A DNA stretch of 7,504 bases, from NCBI GenBank assembly GCA_045810625.1, contig JBJMVQ010000026.1, positions 1-7,504 on the forward strand, read 5' to 3'. The notes under the pieces were generated by a model. The model searched no databases, had not been told where the DNA came from, and was given only the letters and a program-made list of their open reading frames with translations. Made by a program: the position numbers and the translations under genes. Each line of letters opens with the position of its first letter. The stretch's first letter is position 1. Source of the stretch: JACQFZ01 sp045810625. GTDB lineage: Bacteria > Pseudomonadota > Gammaproteobacteria > Acidiferrobacterales > Sulfurifustaceae. Positions 1-5,504 of this stretch are shown here, in pieces.

Positions 1-1225
1 GAAAGCGGCGCGCGACTTCGGCTTGCGGTTTGCCGTAACCGTCGCTCCGGGTGAGTAGCGTAAGAAACTGATCTTTGAGACGGTCGAGCGGGATCCGGTC
101 TTGCGGTCGCTTGGGGCCTGCCACTGAAGGTGCGATGGCGCCGAGGTCCACGTCGATCACGCTGCTGTAGTCGCACTGACCCGAGGCCGGCATGCCGAAC
201 AATCCTTGCGCCTGGTAATAACGGCGCACGCGCTCGACGGCGGCTTCGTCACGACCGGTCGCGCGCAGATAACGGCAGGTCTGTTCGTCGACCGGGAAAT
301 AGCCGATTGTCGCGCCGTACTCCGGGGACATGTTGCCGAGCGTTGCGCGATCCGGTACTGACAAACTCGCGGCGCCCTCGCCGTGGAACTCGACGAATTT
401 GCCGACGACGTGGGCTTGCCGCAGTACTTCCGTAATCCGCAGAACCAGATCGGTCGCCGTCACCCCGTTGCGCAACCGGCCGTGCAGATGCACACCGACG
501 ACGTCGGGTAACAACAAGTACACCGGTAGACCGAGCATCGCCGCCTCGGCTTCGATACCGCCGACCCCCCAGCCGACAACGCCGAGTCCGTTGATCATCG
601 GCGTATGCGAGTCGGTACCGACCAGCGTATCCGGATAGAGCAGGCCGTCCTTCTCGAGCACGCCGGACGCTAAAAATTCGAGATTCACCTGGTGACAGAT
701 GCCGAATCCCGGCGGCACGATGCGCAAACCGTCGAACGCCTGCGCGCCCCACTTGAGGAACTGATAGCGCTCGGCGTTGCGGCGCATCTCAATCTCCATG
801 TTGATTCGCAGCGCATCATCGCGACCGAAGCGATCGACTTGCACGGAATGATCGATGACGAGATCGACCGGCACGCGCGGCTGCACTTGCGCGACGTCCC
901 CGCCCTGACGGACCATGGCCGAACGCATCGCCGCCAGATCGACGAGCAGCGGTACGCCGGTGAAGTCTTGTAACAATACGCGCCCGACGACAAACGGCAC
1001 CTCGGCCGTGCGCGCCGCATTCGGCTGCCAGCGCGCAAGCGTCTCAATATCCGTTTCGCGGATACGCTGCCCGTCGTGGTTGCGCACCACCGATTCGAGA
1101 AGAATGCGCAGGCTCGCCGGTAGTCGCGAGATTTTGCCCACGCCCTGTTCCTCCAGCCGGGGAAGCGAGTGGAATGTGTGGGACTCGCCAGACGACAACA
1201 CCAGACGCTGACGCACATCGATCAT
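1..1225 (-). CDS. acnA: Aconitate hydratase A, N-terminal part (runs off left edge)
   Basis: Aconitase interconverts citrate and isocitrate through cis-aconitate in the TCA cycle, in the cytoplasm, using a [4Fe-4S] cluster. Continuous translation from the ATG at 1225 to the window edge gives about 408 residues with no frameshift, a little under half of the usual roughly 900. Family landmarks are in the right order: the QDFTGVP segment at residues 86-92, VGTDSHTP around 202-209, the GWGVGGIEAEAAMLG stretch after it, GVTATDLVL, VVGKFVEFHGEG and IGYFPVDE. The cluster-binding cysteines of the family lie downstream of what is visible. The segment after AAMLG reads LPVYLLLP where many homologues have a Gln before the Pro. 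The start codon overlaps the stop of the upstream AhpD-like gene in an ATGA, which fixes the start and implies coupled translation. Identification is firm; whether the C-terminal half is intact cannot be seen. Confidence 0.95.
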   Translation of the reverse strand, partial: MIDVRQRLVLSSGESHTFHSLPRLEEQGVGKISRLPASLRILLESVVRNHDGQRIRETDIETLARWQPNAARTAEVPFVVGRVLLQDFTGVPLLVDLAAMRSAMVRQGGDVAQVQPRVPVDLVIDHSVQVDRFGRDDALRINMEIEMRRNAERYQFLKWGAQAFDGLRIVPPGFGICHQVNLEFLASGVLEKDGLLYPDTLVGTDSHTPMINGLGVVGWGVGGIEAEAAMLGLPVYLLLPDVVGVHLHGRLRNGVTATDLVLRITEVLRQAHVVGKFVEFHGEGAASLSVPDRATLGNMSPEYGATIGYFPVDEQTCRYLRATGRDEAAVERVRRYYQAQGLFGMPASGQCDYSSVIDVDLGAIAPSVAGPKRPQDRIPLDRLKDQFLTLLTRSDGYGKPQAEVARRF

Positions 1226-1575
1226 GGCTTGCGCTCCTGCCTGCTCTTTTCATCGTTGATCACATCGAGCGATATAGCCGTATGCGCATAGGCCCCGCCC
1301 GCGCGCATCTCCGCGGCAACCCAAATGGCTTCCATGATTTCCTCACCCGTTGCACCATGACGCATGGCAGCCTTGGTATGGCCGCGAATGCAGTACGGAC
1401 ACTGGGTGACGTGTGCGGCAGCGACGGCGATCAGCTGTTTGGTTTTGGCAGACAGCGCGCCGTCGGCGAAGACACGCTCGCCAAAGCTCGTGAACGCCTC
1501 GTGAATACCTGGTGCCAGCTGCTTGCGCATTGCCGCGAGATCCGGCGTCATGTGCGGAAGAATGTCATGCGGCAT
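1222..1575 (-). CDS. AhpD/carboxymuconolactone decarboxylase-like protein
   Basis: A 117-residue protein of the carboxymuconolactone decarboxylase (CMD/AhpD) superfamily. Members with a CxxC-x3-H motif are usually thiol-disulphide or alkylhydroperoxidase-type proteins, not true decarboxylases. The motif is CPYCIRGH, giving C59, C62 and H66, inside the typical helix KTKQLIAVAAAHVTQ. In AhpD a catalytic Glu lies 12 residues before the first Cys; here that position is Gln47, so the proton-relay step may differ. An in-frame ATG 20 codons upstream exists (1635). The start at 1575 is preferred because AAGGAG precedes it by 9 bases and it gives the normal N-terminus. No signal peptide or membrane segment is seen. 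It is the first visible gene of a minus-strand operon with acnA and overlaps it by 4 bases. The family call is strong; substrate and physiological role are unknown. Confidence 0.9.
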   Translation of the reverse strand: MPHDILPHMTPDLAAMRKQLAPGIHEAFTSFGERVFADGALSAKTKQLIAVAAAHVTQCPYCIRGHTKAAMRHGATGEEIMEAIWVAAEMRAGGAYAHTAISLDVINDEKSRQERKP

Positions 1576-1584
1576 GGCGTAACG

Positions 1585-1590
1585 CTCCTT
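1585..1590 (-). promoter_or_regulatory. Ribosome binding site of the AhpD-like gene
   Basis: AAGGAG on the minus strand, 9 bases before the ATG at 1575. It supports that start over the upstream in-frame ATG at 1635, which would add 20 residues not typical of the family. Confidence 0.75.
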
Positions 1591-1633
1591 TTTCAGATGT
1601 GCGTCAATTCGAATACGAGCACTGCCCGTTAAC

Positions 1634-2680
1634 ATGGTTCTCGAACCCGGAAACGCAAGCTCTGCGCGCCCCGTGCGTATCGTTGCCGGCGTCCAACCTT
1701 CCGGCCGGCTTCACCTCGGCAACTATTACGGGGCAATCAGTCAGTTCATCGAGCTCCAGCACGGCGAGGCGCTTTACTTCATCGCCAATCTGCACGCGCT
1801 CACCACTGTTCGCGACGCCGCCGCGTTGCGCGAATTCACCGCCGAGACGGCGCTCGCTTACCTCTCCTTCGGAGTGGATCAGAACAAAGCGGTCCTGTTC
1901 CGCCAGAGCGATATTCCGGAAATCACGGAACTGCAGTGGATTCTCGGAACGCTCGTCCCGCTGTCCCACCTGGAACGCGCCCATGCTTACAAGGACAAGA
2001 TCGCCCGCGGCCGCGCCGCCGACCTCGGGCTCTTCGCCTACCCGGTACTGATGGCGGCGGACGTTTTGGCCGTCGGCGCCGATCTGGTTCCGGTGGGCAA
2101 AGATCAGACGCAACATCTCGAGTTCGCGCGCGATTGGGCCACTCGCTTCAACGTCACCTTCGTTGCCGGTTACGATCCGCAGGACCCGGAAGCCAAAGAG
2201 AGAGGCCACGTGCCTGGTGTCCTCAAGTTGCCCCGTGCACGGGTTCAGGAACGCGTCGCGGTCGTCCCCGGCACAGACGGGCGGAAAATGTCCAAGCTCT
2301 CGGGCAACACCATCGAGTTGTTTGCGGAGGATGAAGCGGTGCGGCGGCAAATCATGGGCATCAAGACCGACTCCACACCGGTCGAAGCGCCGAAGCCCGT
2401 CGACAGCGCGCTCTATCGGTTGCTCGAGATCGTGGCGCCACCCGGGGAATTCGCGCAGATTGATACGAGCTGGAAATCGGGCGGCAAGGGCTACGTCGAA
2501 TACAAGAAGAAACTGCTCGAGTACTTTCATGCCAAATTCGATGCGCCGCGACGCCGGCGCGAAGAGCTGCGGCGGAGCCCGGACGAGCTGGAGCATATCC
2601 TGACCGACGGTGCGAGACGCGCCCGCGCGATTGCCGCGCCCATCCTCGATCGCGTTCGTCGCGCGGTCGGTATCCGCTAG
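1634..2680 (+). CDS. trpS: Tryptophanyl-tRNA synthetase
   Basis: A 348-residue class I aminoacyl-tRNA synthetase that charges tRNA-Trp with tryptophan using ATP, in the cytoplasm. The HIGH-type signature is PSGRLHLGN at residues 22-30. The KMSKS loop is present as KMSKL at 218-222, after PGTDGR. Other family stretches are LFRQSDIPE, LERAHAYKDK, FAYPVLMAADVL and VPVGKDQTQHLE. The C-terminal helical region (GGKGYVEYKKKL, then an Arg/Glu-rich tail) is complete. Length is slightly above the usual 330 or so because of about 13 extra N-terminal residues. No Shine-Dalgarno is visible before the ATG at 1634. A GTG at 1673 (codon 14) would begin the protein as MRIVAGVQPSG, which matches the family better, so the start is uncertain. 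It is divergent from the AhpD-acnA operon across 58 bp and convergent with sodB. The function call is very secure. Confidence 0.95.
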   Translation: MVLEPGNASSARPVRIVAGVQPSGRLHLGNYYGAISQFIELQHGEALYFIANLHALTTVRDAAALREFTAETALAYLSFGVDQNKAVLFRQSDIPEITELQWILGTLVPLSHLERAHAYKDKIARGRAADLGLFAYPVLMAADVLAVGADLVPVGKDQTQHLEFARDWATRFNVTFVAGYDPQDPEAKERGHVPGVLKLPRARVQERVAVVPGTDGRKMSKLSGNTIELFAEDEAVRRQIMGIKTDSTPVEAPKPVDSALYRLLEIVAPPGEFAQIDTSWKSGGKGYVEYKKKLLEYFHAKFDAPRRRREELRRSPDELEHILTDGARRARAIAAPILDRVRRAVGIR

Positions 2681-2696
2681 CCGACGAAGTCGACGC

Positions 2697-2721
2697 CCGA
2701 TTCGCTCTCGCCGCGAATCGG
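2697..2721. terminator. Stem-loop between convergent trpS and sodB
   Basis: A perfect 9-bp inverted repeat: CCGATTCGC at 2697-2705 and GCGAATCGG at 2713-2721, with a 7-base loop. It lies in the 80-bp gap between the trpS stop and the sodB stop, where a bidirectional terminator would be expected. Neither strand has a T-run after the stem, so intrinsic termination is inferred from position and symmetry only. Confidence 0.45.
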
Positions 2722-2760
2722 AGATCGGGTAGTGGACTGCGGTGTGCGACATACGCCCTC

Positions 2761-3396
2761 TCATGCGTGCACCGCGCCACGGCGAGCTTGAAGCTCCTGT
2801 GCCGCCGCCAGCCGTTGATTGACGGAGTCCCAGTCAACGAGGTGAGCAAGAAACGAGGCGATGTAGTCGAGACGACGATACTGATAGTCGAGATAGTAGG
2901 CGTGCTCCCACACATCGAGCGTCAGAAGCGCCGTCGCCTGGGTGACGAGCGGCGTGTGGGCGTTGCTGGTCGCCACAATTCGCAACCGACCGTCATCGAG
3001 CACCAGCCACGCCCAGCCGCTGCCGAATTGATCGCCGGCGACGGTAACGAACTGCTGAGCGAACGCCCGCTGATTGCCGAAGCACTCTTCGATGAGCTCC
3101 GCAATAGGCCCGCGTGCTTCGCCGCCTCCGCCGGGGCGCATGCTGTTCCACAAAAACGCGTGGTTCCACGCTTGGGCGGCCGCATTGAAAAGCGCCCGAT
3201 CCGTTTCCTGTGCAGCACCGGCGCGGACGATGTCCTCGAGGGCAGCGGATTCAAGCGATGTCCGCGCAATGAGCGCGCGCGTTTTCGCCACATACGCGCC
3301 ATGGTGATGATCATGATGCAGCGTCAAGGTACGTCGCGAGAGATGAGGCTCGAGCGCGTCAGACGCATAGGGCAGTGGCGGCAAAGTGAGACTCAT
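2761..3396 (-). CDS. sodB: Superoxide dismutase, iron type
   Basis: A 211-residue Fe/Mn-family superoxide dismutase that converts superoxide to oxygen and hydrogen peroxide. The metal ligands are all present: H27, H79 (in AWNHAFLW), D161 and H165 (in DVWEHAYY). The active-site Tyr is Y35. Gln75, five residues into NAAAQAWNH, together with Ala146 in TSNAHTP is the iron-SOD pattern; manganese enzymes carry their Gln at the second site instead. The N-terminus has no signal peptide, so the protein is cytoplasmic. The ligand helix is unusually His-rich (H27, H28, H30-H32). Only a weak AGAGA ribosome site precedes the ATG at 3396. The gene is divergent from a LysR-type regulator and shares its 91-bp upstream region, so regulation by that protein is plausible but inferred. 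Metal preference is read from sequence only and a cambialistic enzyme is possible. Confidence 0.95.
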   Translation of the reverse strand: MSLTLPPLPYASDALEPHLSRRTLTLHHDHHHGAYVAKTRALIARTSLESAALEDIVRAGAAQETDRALFNAAAQAWNHAFLWNSMRPGGGGEARGPIAELIEECFGNQRAFAQQFVTVAGDQFGSGWAWLVLDDGRLRIVATSNAHTPLVTQATALLTLDVWEHAYYLDYQYRRLDYIASFLAHLVDWDSVNQRLAAAQELQARRGAVHA

Positions 3397-3438
3397 GAAT
3401 TTCTCTGTGAAGCGGACTTCTCGAGCCTGCGCCAGCGA

Positions 3439-3459
3439 TTAGTATTTTACAAACGCTAA
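3439..3459. promoter_or_regulatory. Candidate LysR operator between sodB and lysR
   Basis: A 21-bp interrupted palindrome, TTAG-N2-TTT-N3-AAA-N2-CTAA, centred on 3449 in the 91-bp divergent gap. Seven base pairs match on each side and it contains several T-N11-A arrangements, the usual LysR-family site pattern. It is A/T-rich against GC-rich surroundings and lies 43 bp from the sodB start and 29 bp from the lysR start. A plus-strand TTTACA (3446-3451) and TAATAT (3471-3476) might be promoter elements, but their 19-bp spacing is long. Binding has not been shown. Confidence 0.5.
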
Positions 3460-3487
3460 ATGTCGGCGCTTAATATCGACGATTCCG

Positions 3488-4336
3488 ATGGACACAGAAC
3501 TTGCGCGTACTTTTCTTACGGTCGTCGCGGCCGGCAGCTTCGTCGAAGCGGCGCGCCGGCTGTACGTTACGCAGTCAACCGTGAGCGCGCGCATGCAGCG
3601 TCTGGAGGAGGAGCTCGGCGCGGAGCTGTTCGTTCGCAACAAAGCGGGTACCACCCTGACGCCAGCGGGGCGACAATTTCAACGTCACGCCTCCCTCCTC
3701 ACTCGTACCGTCGAGCAAGCGCATCACGAGATCGGCATCGTCAGTGGATTTCGCGCGACACTGACGATCGGCGGGCGGATCGGGCTGTGGGAAGATCTGC
3801 TGCTGCGGTGGCTGCCGATTTTCGCGAAGCTCGCGCCCGATGTCGCAGTACGCGCTTTGGTTGGCTTTGACGACGATGTGATGCAGGCATTGATCGAAGG
3901 CCGCACCGATATTGGCGTAATGTACACGCCGCAAGCGCGCCCGGGACTCACAGTCGAACCGCTGCTCGAAGAGCAGCTGGTGATGGTATCCACCCACGCA
4001 CAACCGTCGCGGGAGCCGGAGAGCGACTACGTCTATGTCGACTGGGGTCCGGAGTTCTTTGCGCAACACCGCCTGGCGTTCCCTGACTTCGTGGGTGCCG
4101 CGCTTACGGTGAACGTCGGCTGGCTCGGATTGCAACGAATTCTTGCTAACGGTGGCAGCGGCTATTTTCCATCGCGAATGCTGCGTGAGCACGAGCTCGC
4201 GGGACGACTGCATCGGGTCGCACGTACACCCGAATTTCGACTGTCTGCGTATCTATGTTTTCCGTCGAACGCGGATTCCGCGCCGCTCGCGCTTGCCCTG
4301 GATACGATTCGGCGCGTAGCGGCCGAGGCGGTGTGA
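3488..4336 (+). CDS. LysR-family transcriptional regulator (HdfR-like N-terminus)
   Basis: A 282-residue LysR-type regulator. Residues 1-60 form the winged helix-turn-helix: MDTELARTFL, then the recognition region AARRLYVTQSTVSARMQRLE at 21-40, then GAELFVRN. The N-terminus resembles E. coli HdfR. Residues from about 90 to the end form the periplasmic-binding-protein-like effector domain, with TLTIGGRIG, ALIEGRTDIGVMY and EEQLVMVST as typical stretches. Length is normal and no membrane segment is seen. The start at 3488 gives the standard N-terminus but has no clear Shine-Dalgarno. The gene is divergent from sodB, the classical arrangement in which a LysR protein controls itself and its neighbour from one intergenic site. 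The effector cannot be predicted, and the target may be sodB, itself or distant genes. Confidence 0.9.
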   Translation: MDTELARTFLTVVAAGSFVEAARRLYVTQSTVSARMQRLEEELGAELFVRNKAGTTLTPAGRQFQRHASLLTRTVEQAHHEIGIVSGFRATLTIGGRIGLWEDLLLRWLPIFAKLAPDVAVRALVGFDDDVMQALIEGRTDIGVMYTPQARPGLTVEPLLEEQLVMVSTHAQPSREPESDYVYVDWGPEFFAQHRLAFPDFVGAALTVNVGWLGLQRILANGGSGYFPSRMLREHELAGRLHRVARTPEFRLSAYLCFPSNADSAPLALALDTIRRVAAEAV

Positions 4337-4385
4337 ATCGTCGCGACCGGCGCAAGATGTGCGGGGACGGCTGAAGGTCGACCCC

Positions 4386-4417
4386 GCAGCCGGCAGAGCT
4401 GACGTAGCGCCGGTTGC
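4386..4417 (+). terminator. Hairpin downstream of lysR
   Basis: GCAGCCGGC (4386-4394) pairs with GCCGGTTGC (4409-4417), 9 bp with one G-U. A further GCT/AGC pairing (4398-4400 with 4406-4408) leaves a 5-base loop and a 3-base bulge. The G-U pair becomes an A-C mismatch on the minus strand, so the structure suits plus-strand RNA, 50 bases after the lysR stop. No U-tract follows, so terminator function is tentative. Confidence 0.4.
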
Positions 4418-4463
4418 CGCTTAAGTCACATTGGTCGTAGTGACCGATGGCAGATAAGAAGAA

Positions 4464-4656
4464 CTCGAGTCCGCGGGCAAGCGGCGCCCCATAGTGCGTG
4501 CAGGTGGCACCAATAGCGAACACCTCTCCCACGACGGGCGAGCAGAACTCCCTCCCCGTTGGCGTGCCCGAGCAGCATGGCGCCGTCGGCGATTGTCGAG
4601 AACGCGATTCCTTCAGCGAGGTCAGGTCCGCTCAGTTCCTTCTTGCTGTTGCTCAT
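4464..4656 (-). pseudogene. Broken 5' end of a Rieske [2Fe-2S] oxidoreductase gene
   Basis: An ATG at 4656, preceded by GAGG 8 bases upstream on the minus strand, opens a reading frame with a GIAFSTIADGAMLLGHANG stretch followed by EGVLLARRG. This resembles the Rieske domain found at the N-terminus of AIF-like FAD reductases. The match then jumps to another frame near 4524-4533 and continues as GEVFAIGATCTHYGAPLARGL, which contains the first Cys-x-His pair (CTH). A 1-base insertion or 2-base deletion explains the jump. After ARGL (about 4464) similarity stops: the second CxxH pair (usually CPWHH) and the whole FAD/NAD reductase part are missing. The gene therefore looks like a frameshifted and truncated remnant facing the 3' end of lysR. 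A sequencing error could explain the frameshift but not the lost remainder. The exact remnant boundary is approximate. Confidence 0.7.
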
Positions 4657-4779
4657 TCGATGACCCTCGATGCCAGTCCGTCGTCGCGCGAAAAAAAAAG
4701 GCGCACACGTGAAAACTGTTCGAAGTTATTCGCGCTCAACTATCCAGCACGTTGCTCCGCATGTGACGTGAAGAAGACG

Positions 4780-4807
4780 TTGTACCCCTACTGTCGGCGG
4801 CTATACC
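4780..4807 (+). promoter_or_regulatory. Weak candidate promoter upstream of DUF2231 gene
   Basis: TTGTAC and TATACC separated by 16 bp match the sigma-70 consensus at 3/6 and 4/6 positions. The TACCCC direct repeats overlap both hexamers. The distance to the DUF2231 start (about 170 bp) implies a long leader, so this is speculative. Confidence 0.2.
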
Positions 4808-4915
4808 CCCTTACGTCAGCAGCGCGGAAGACTTGCATCGCGACGAGCGAGAGCCATGCGTCTCCCCAATATACACGCCGCGCTCCCCGCAGTAGTTTGG
4901 CGTCCCTCAGATCTG

Positions 4916-4939
4916 CCGGCACGTCACTCTGGATGCCGG
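4916..4939. repeat. Short inverted repeat before the DUF2231 gene
   Basis: CCGGCA (4916-4921) and TGCCGG (4934-4939) form a perfect 6-bp inverted repeat with a 12-base loop, 36 bp before the DUF2231 start codon. It could be an operator or a leader hairpin. Six-bp repeats arise by chance in GC-rich DNA. Confidence 0.3.
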
Positions 4940-4975
4940 ACTCGGGTAATGTAACCAACGGCAAGGAGCGCGCGC

Positions 4976-5434
4976 ATGGCAAGCACAGCGAGTATCGGCG
5001 GCCATCCAATCCATCCGATGTTGGTCGTGTTTCCGATCGGCTTATGGATATTTTCCTTGGCAAGCGATTTGATTTTTTTGAGCGGCGGCGATGCCACGTG
5101 GCACGCGACGGCGCTCTATGCCATGGGCGGCGGCATTCTCGGCGCCTTGGCTGCCGCCGTGCCCGGCGCCATCGATCTCTTTACGATCGCGGATAGCAAG
5201 GTCAAACGCATCGGGCTCATCCACATGGCGCTGAATCTCAGCGTCGTGGTTCTTTTTCTCGTCAATTTCTTTTGGCGCATGCAGGCTTCACCGCAAGCCA
5301 AGGGGCCGATATGGCTGTCGGTAATTGCCATCGTGCTGTTGGCGGTCTCTGGCTGGCTCGGTGGCGAGATGGTGTACGTGCACGGCGCCGGTGTGCGCGG
5401 CCAGCTGGAGGGCACGGCGTCCAGGCGACGATAG
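4976..5434 (+). CDS. DUF2231 family four-helix membrane protein
   Basis: A 152-residue inner-membrane protein matching the DUF2231 pattern: an N-terminal IGGHPIHPMLVVFPIG and a C-terminal GWLGGEMVYVHGAGV. Four hydrophobic segments are visible at about residues 15-36, 47-69, 79-101 and 111-130. Histidines H10, H13, H83 and H136 lie at or near helix ends. The family has no well-established function; histidines in such positions could bind a metal or haem, but that is only a suggestion. The start is supported by AAGGAG (4963-4968), 7 bases before the ATG. The gene ends 70 bp before sdhB on the same strand with no obvious terminator between them, so co-transcription with sdhB is likely. The basic tail (ASRRR) is expected to be cytoplasmic. 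Confidence 0.88.
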   Translation: MASTASIGGHPIHPMLVVFPIGLWIFSLASDLIFLSGGDATWHATALYAMGGGILGALAAAVPGAIDLFTIADSKVKRIGLIHMALNLSVVVLFLVNFFWRMQASPQAKGPIWLSVIAIVLLAVSGWLGGEMVYVHGAGVRGQLEGTASRRR

Positions 5435-5487
5435 CGTCGAATCCGTCTCGCCAATTCCCCACCATAAGGTCGGTTCCCGGACCAAAC

Positions 5488-5494
5488 AAAGGAG
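5488..5494 (+). promoter_or_regulatory. Ribosome binding site of sdhB
   Basis: AAAGGAG, 10 bases before the ATG at 5505. It selects this start over the longer open frame that begins at 5325 inside the DUF2231 gene, whose extra 60 residues are not SdhB-like. Confidence 0.75.
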
Positions 5495-5504
5495 ACTCTA
5501 CGAG

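Larger units (their letters stand above)
4657..4975. other. Gene-free intergenic region with small repeats
   Basis: No convincing gene is found in these 319 bp. Visible structure: an A9 run at 4691-4699; GTGACGTG at 4763-4770 and its inverse CACGTCAC at 4920-4927; two TACCCC copies at 4783 and 4804, 21 bp apart; and a small stem at 4916-4939. TTGTAC (4780-4785) and TATACC (4802-4807) with a 16-bp spacer form a weak promoter-like pair pointing toward the DUF2231 gene. The region presumably carried divergent promoters for the Rieske gene and the DUF2231-sdhB unit. Confidence 0.4.

Noticed and set aside
249..752. Minus-strand open frame inside acnA, with others at 685-1218 and on the plus strand.
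   Set aside because: They are out of frame with a continuous, clearly recognisable aconitase translation and have low-complexity Arg/Ser-rich products.
1604..2764. A 386-codon open frame on the minus strand opposite trpS.
   Set aside because: It is longer than trpS but mirrors it codon for codon in GC-rich DNA. Its translation resembles no known protein and is Arg-rich, and trpS is a certain gene.
4691..4699. An A9 run (T9 on the minus strand) considered as a terminator tail.
   Set aside because: No stem precedes the T-run on the minus strand and no gene ends there.
4788..5063. A 91-codon minus-strand frame in the gap before the DUF2231 gene.
   Set aside because: It has no recognisable domain, no clear ribosome site, and half of it lies antisense to the DUF2231 coding sequence.
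4498..5196. A 232-codon plus-strand frame across the Rieske remnant and into the DUF2231 gene.
   Set aside because: The product is Arg/Ser-rich with no family resemblance and overlaps the well-supported DUF2231 gene out of frame.
5325..5504. N-terminal extension of the sdhB frame inside the DUF2231 gene.
   Set aside because: The extra 60 residues are Cys/Arg-rich and unlike SdhB, and a good ribosome site precedes the ATG at 5505.
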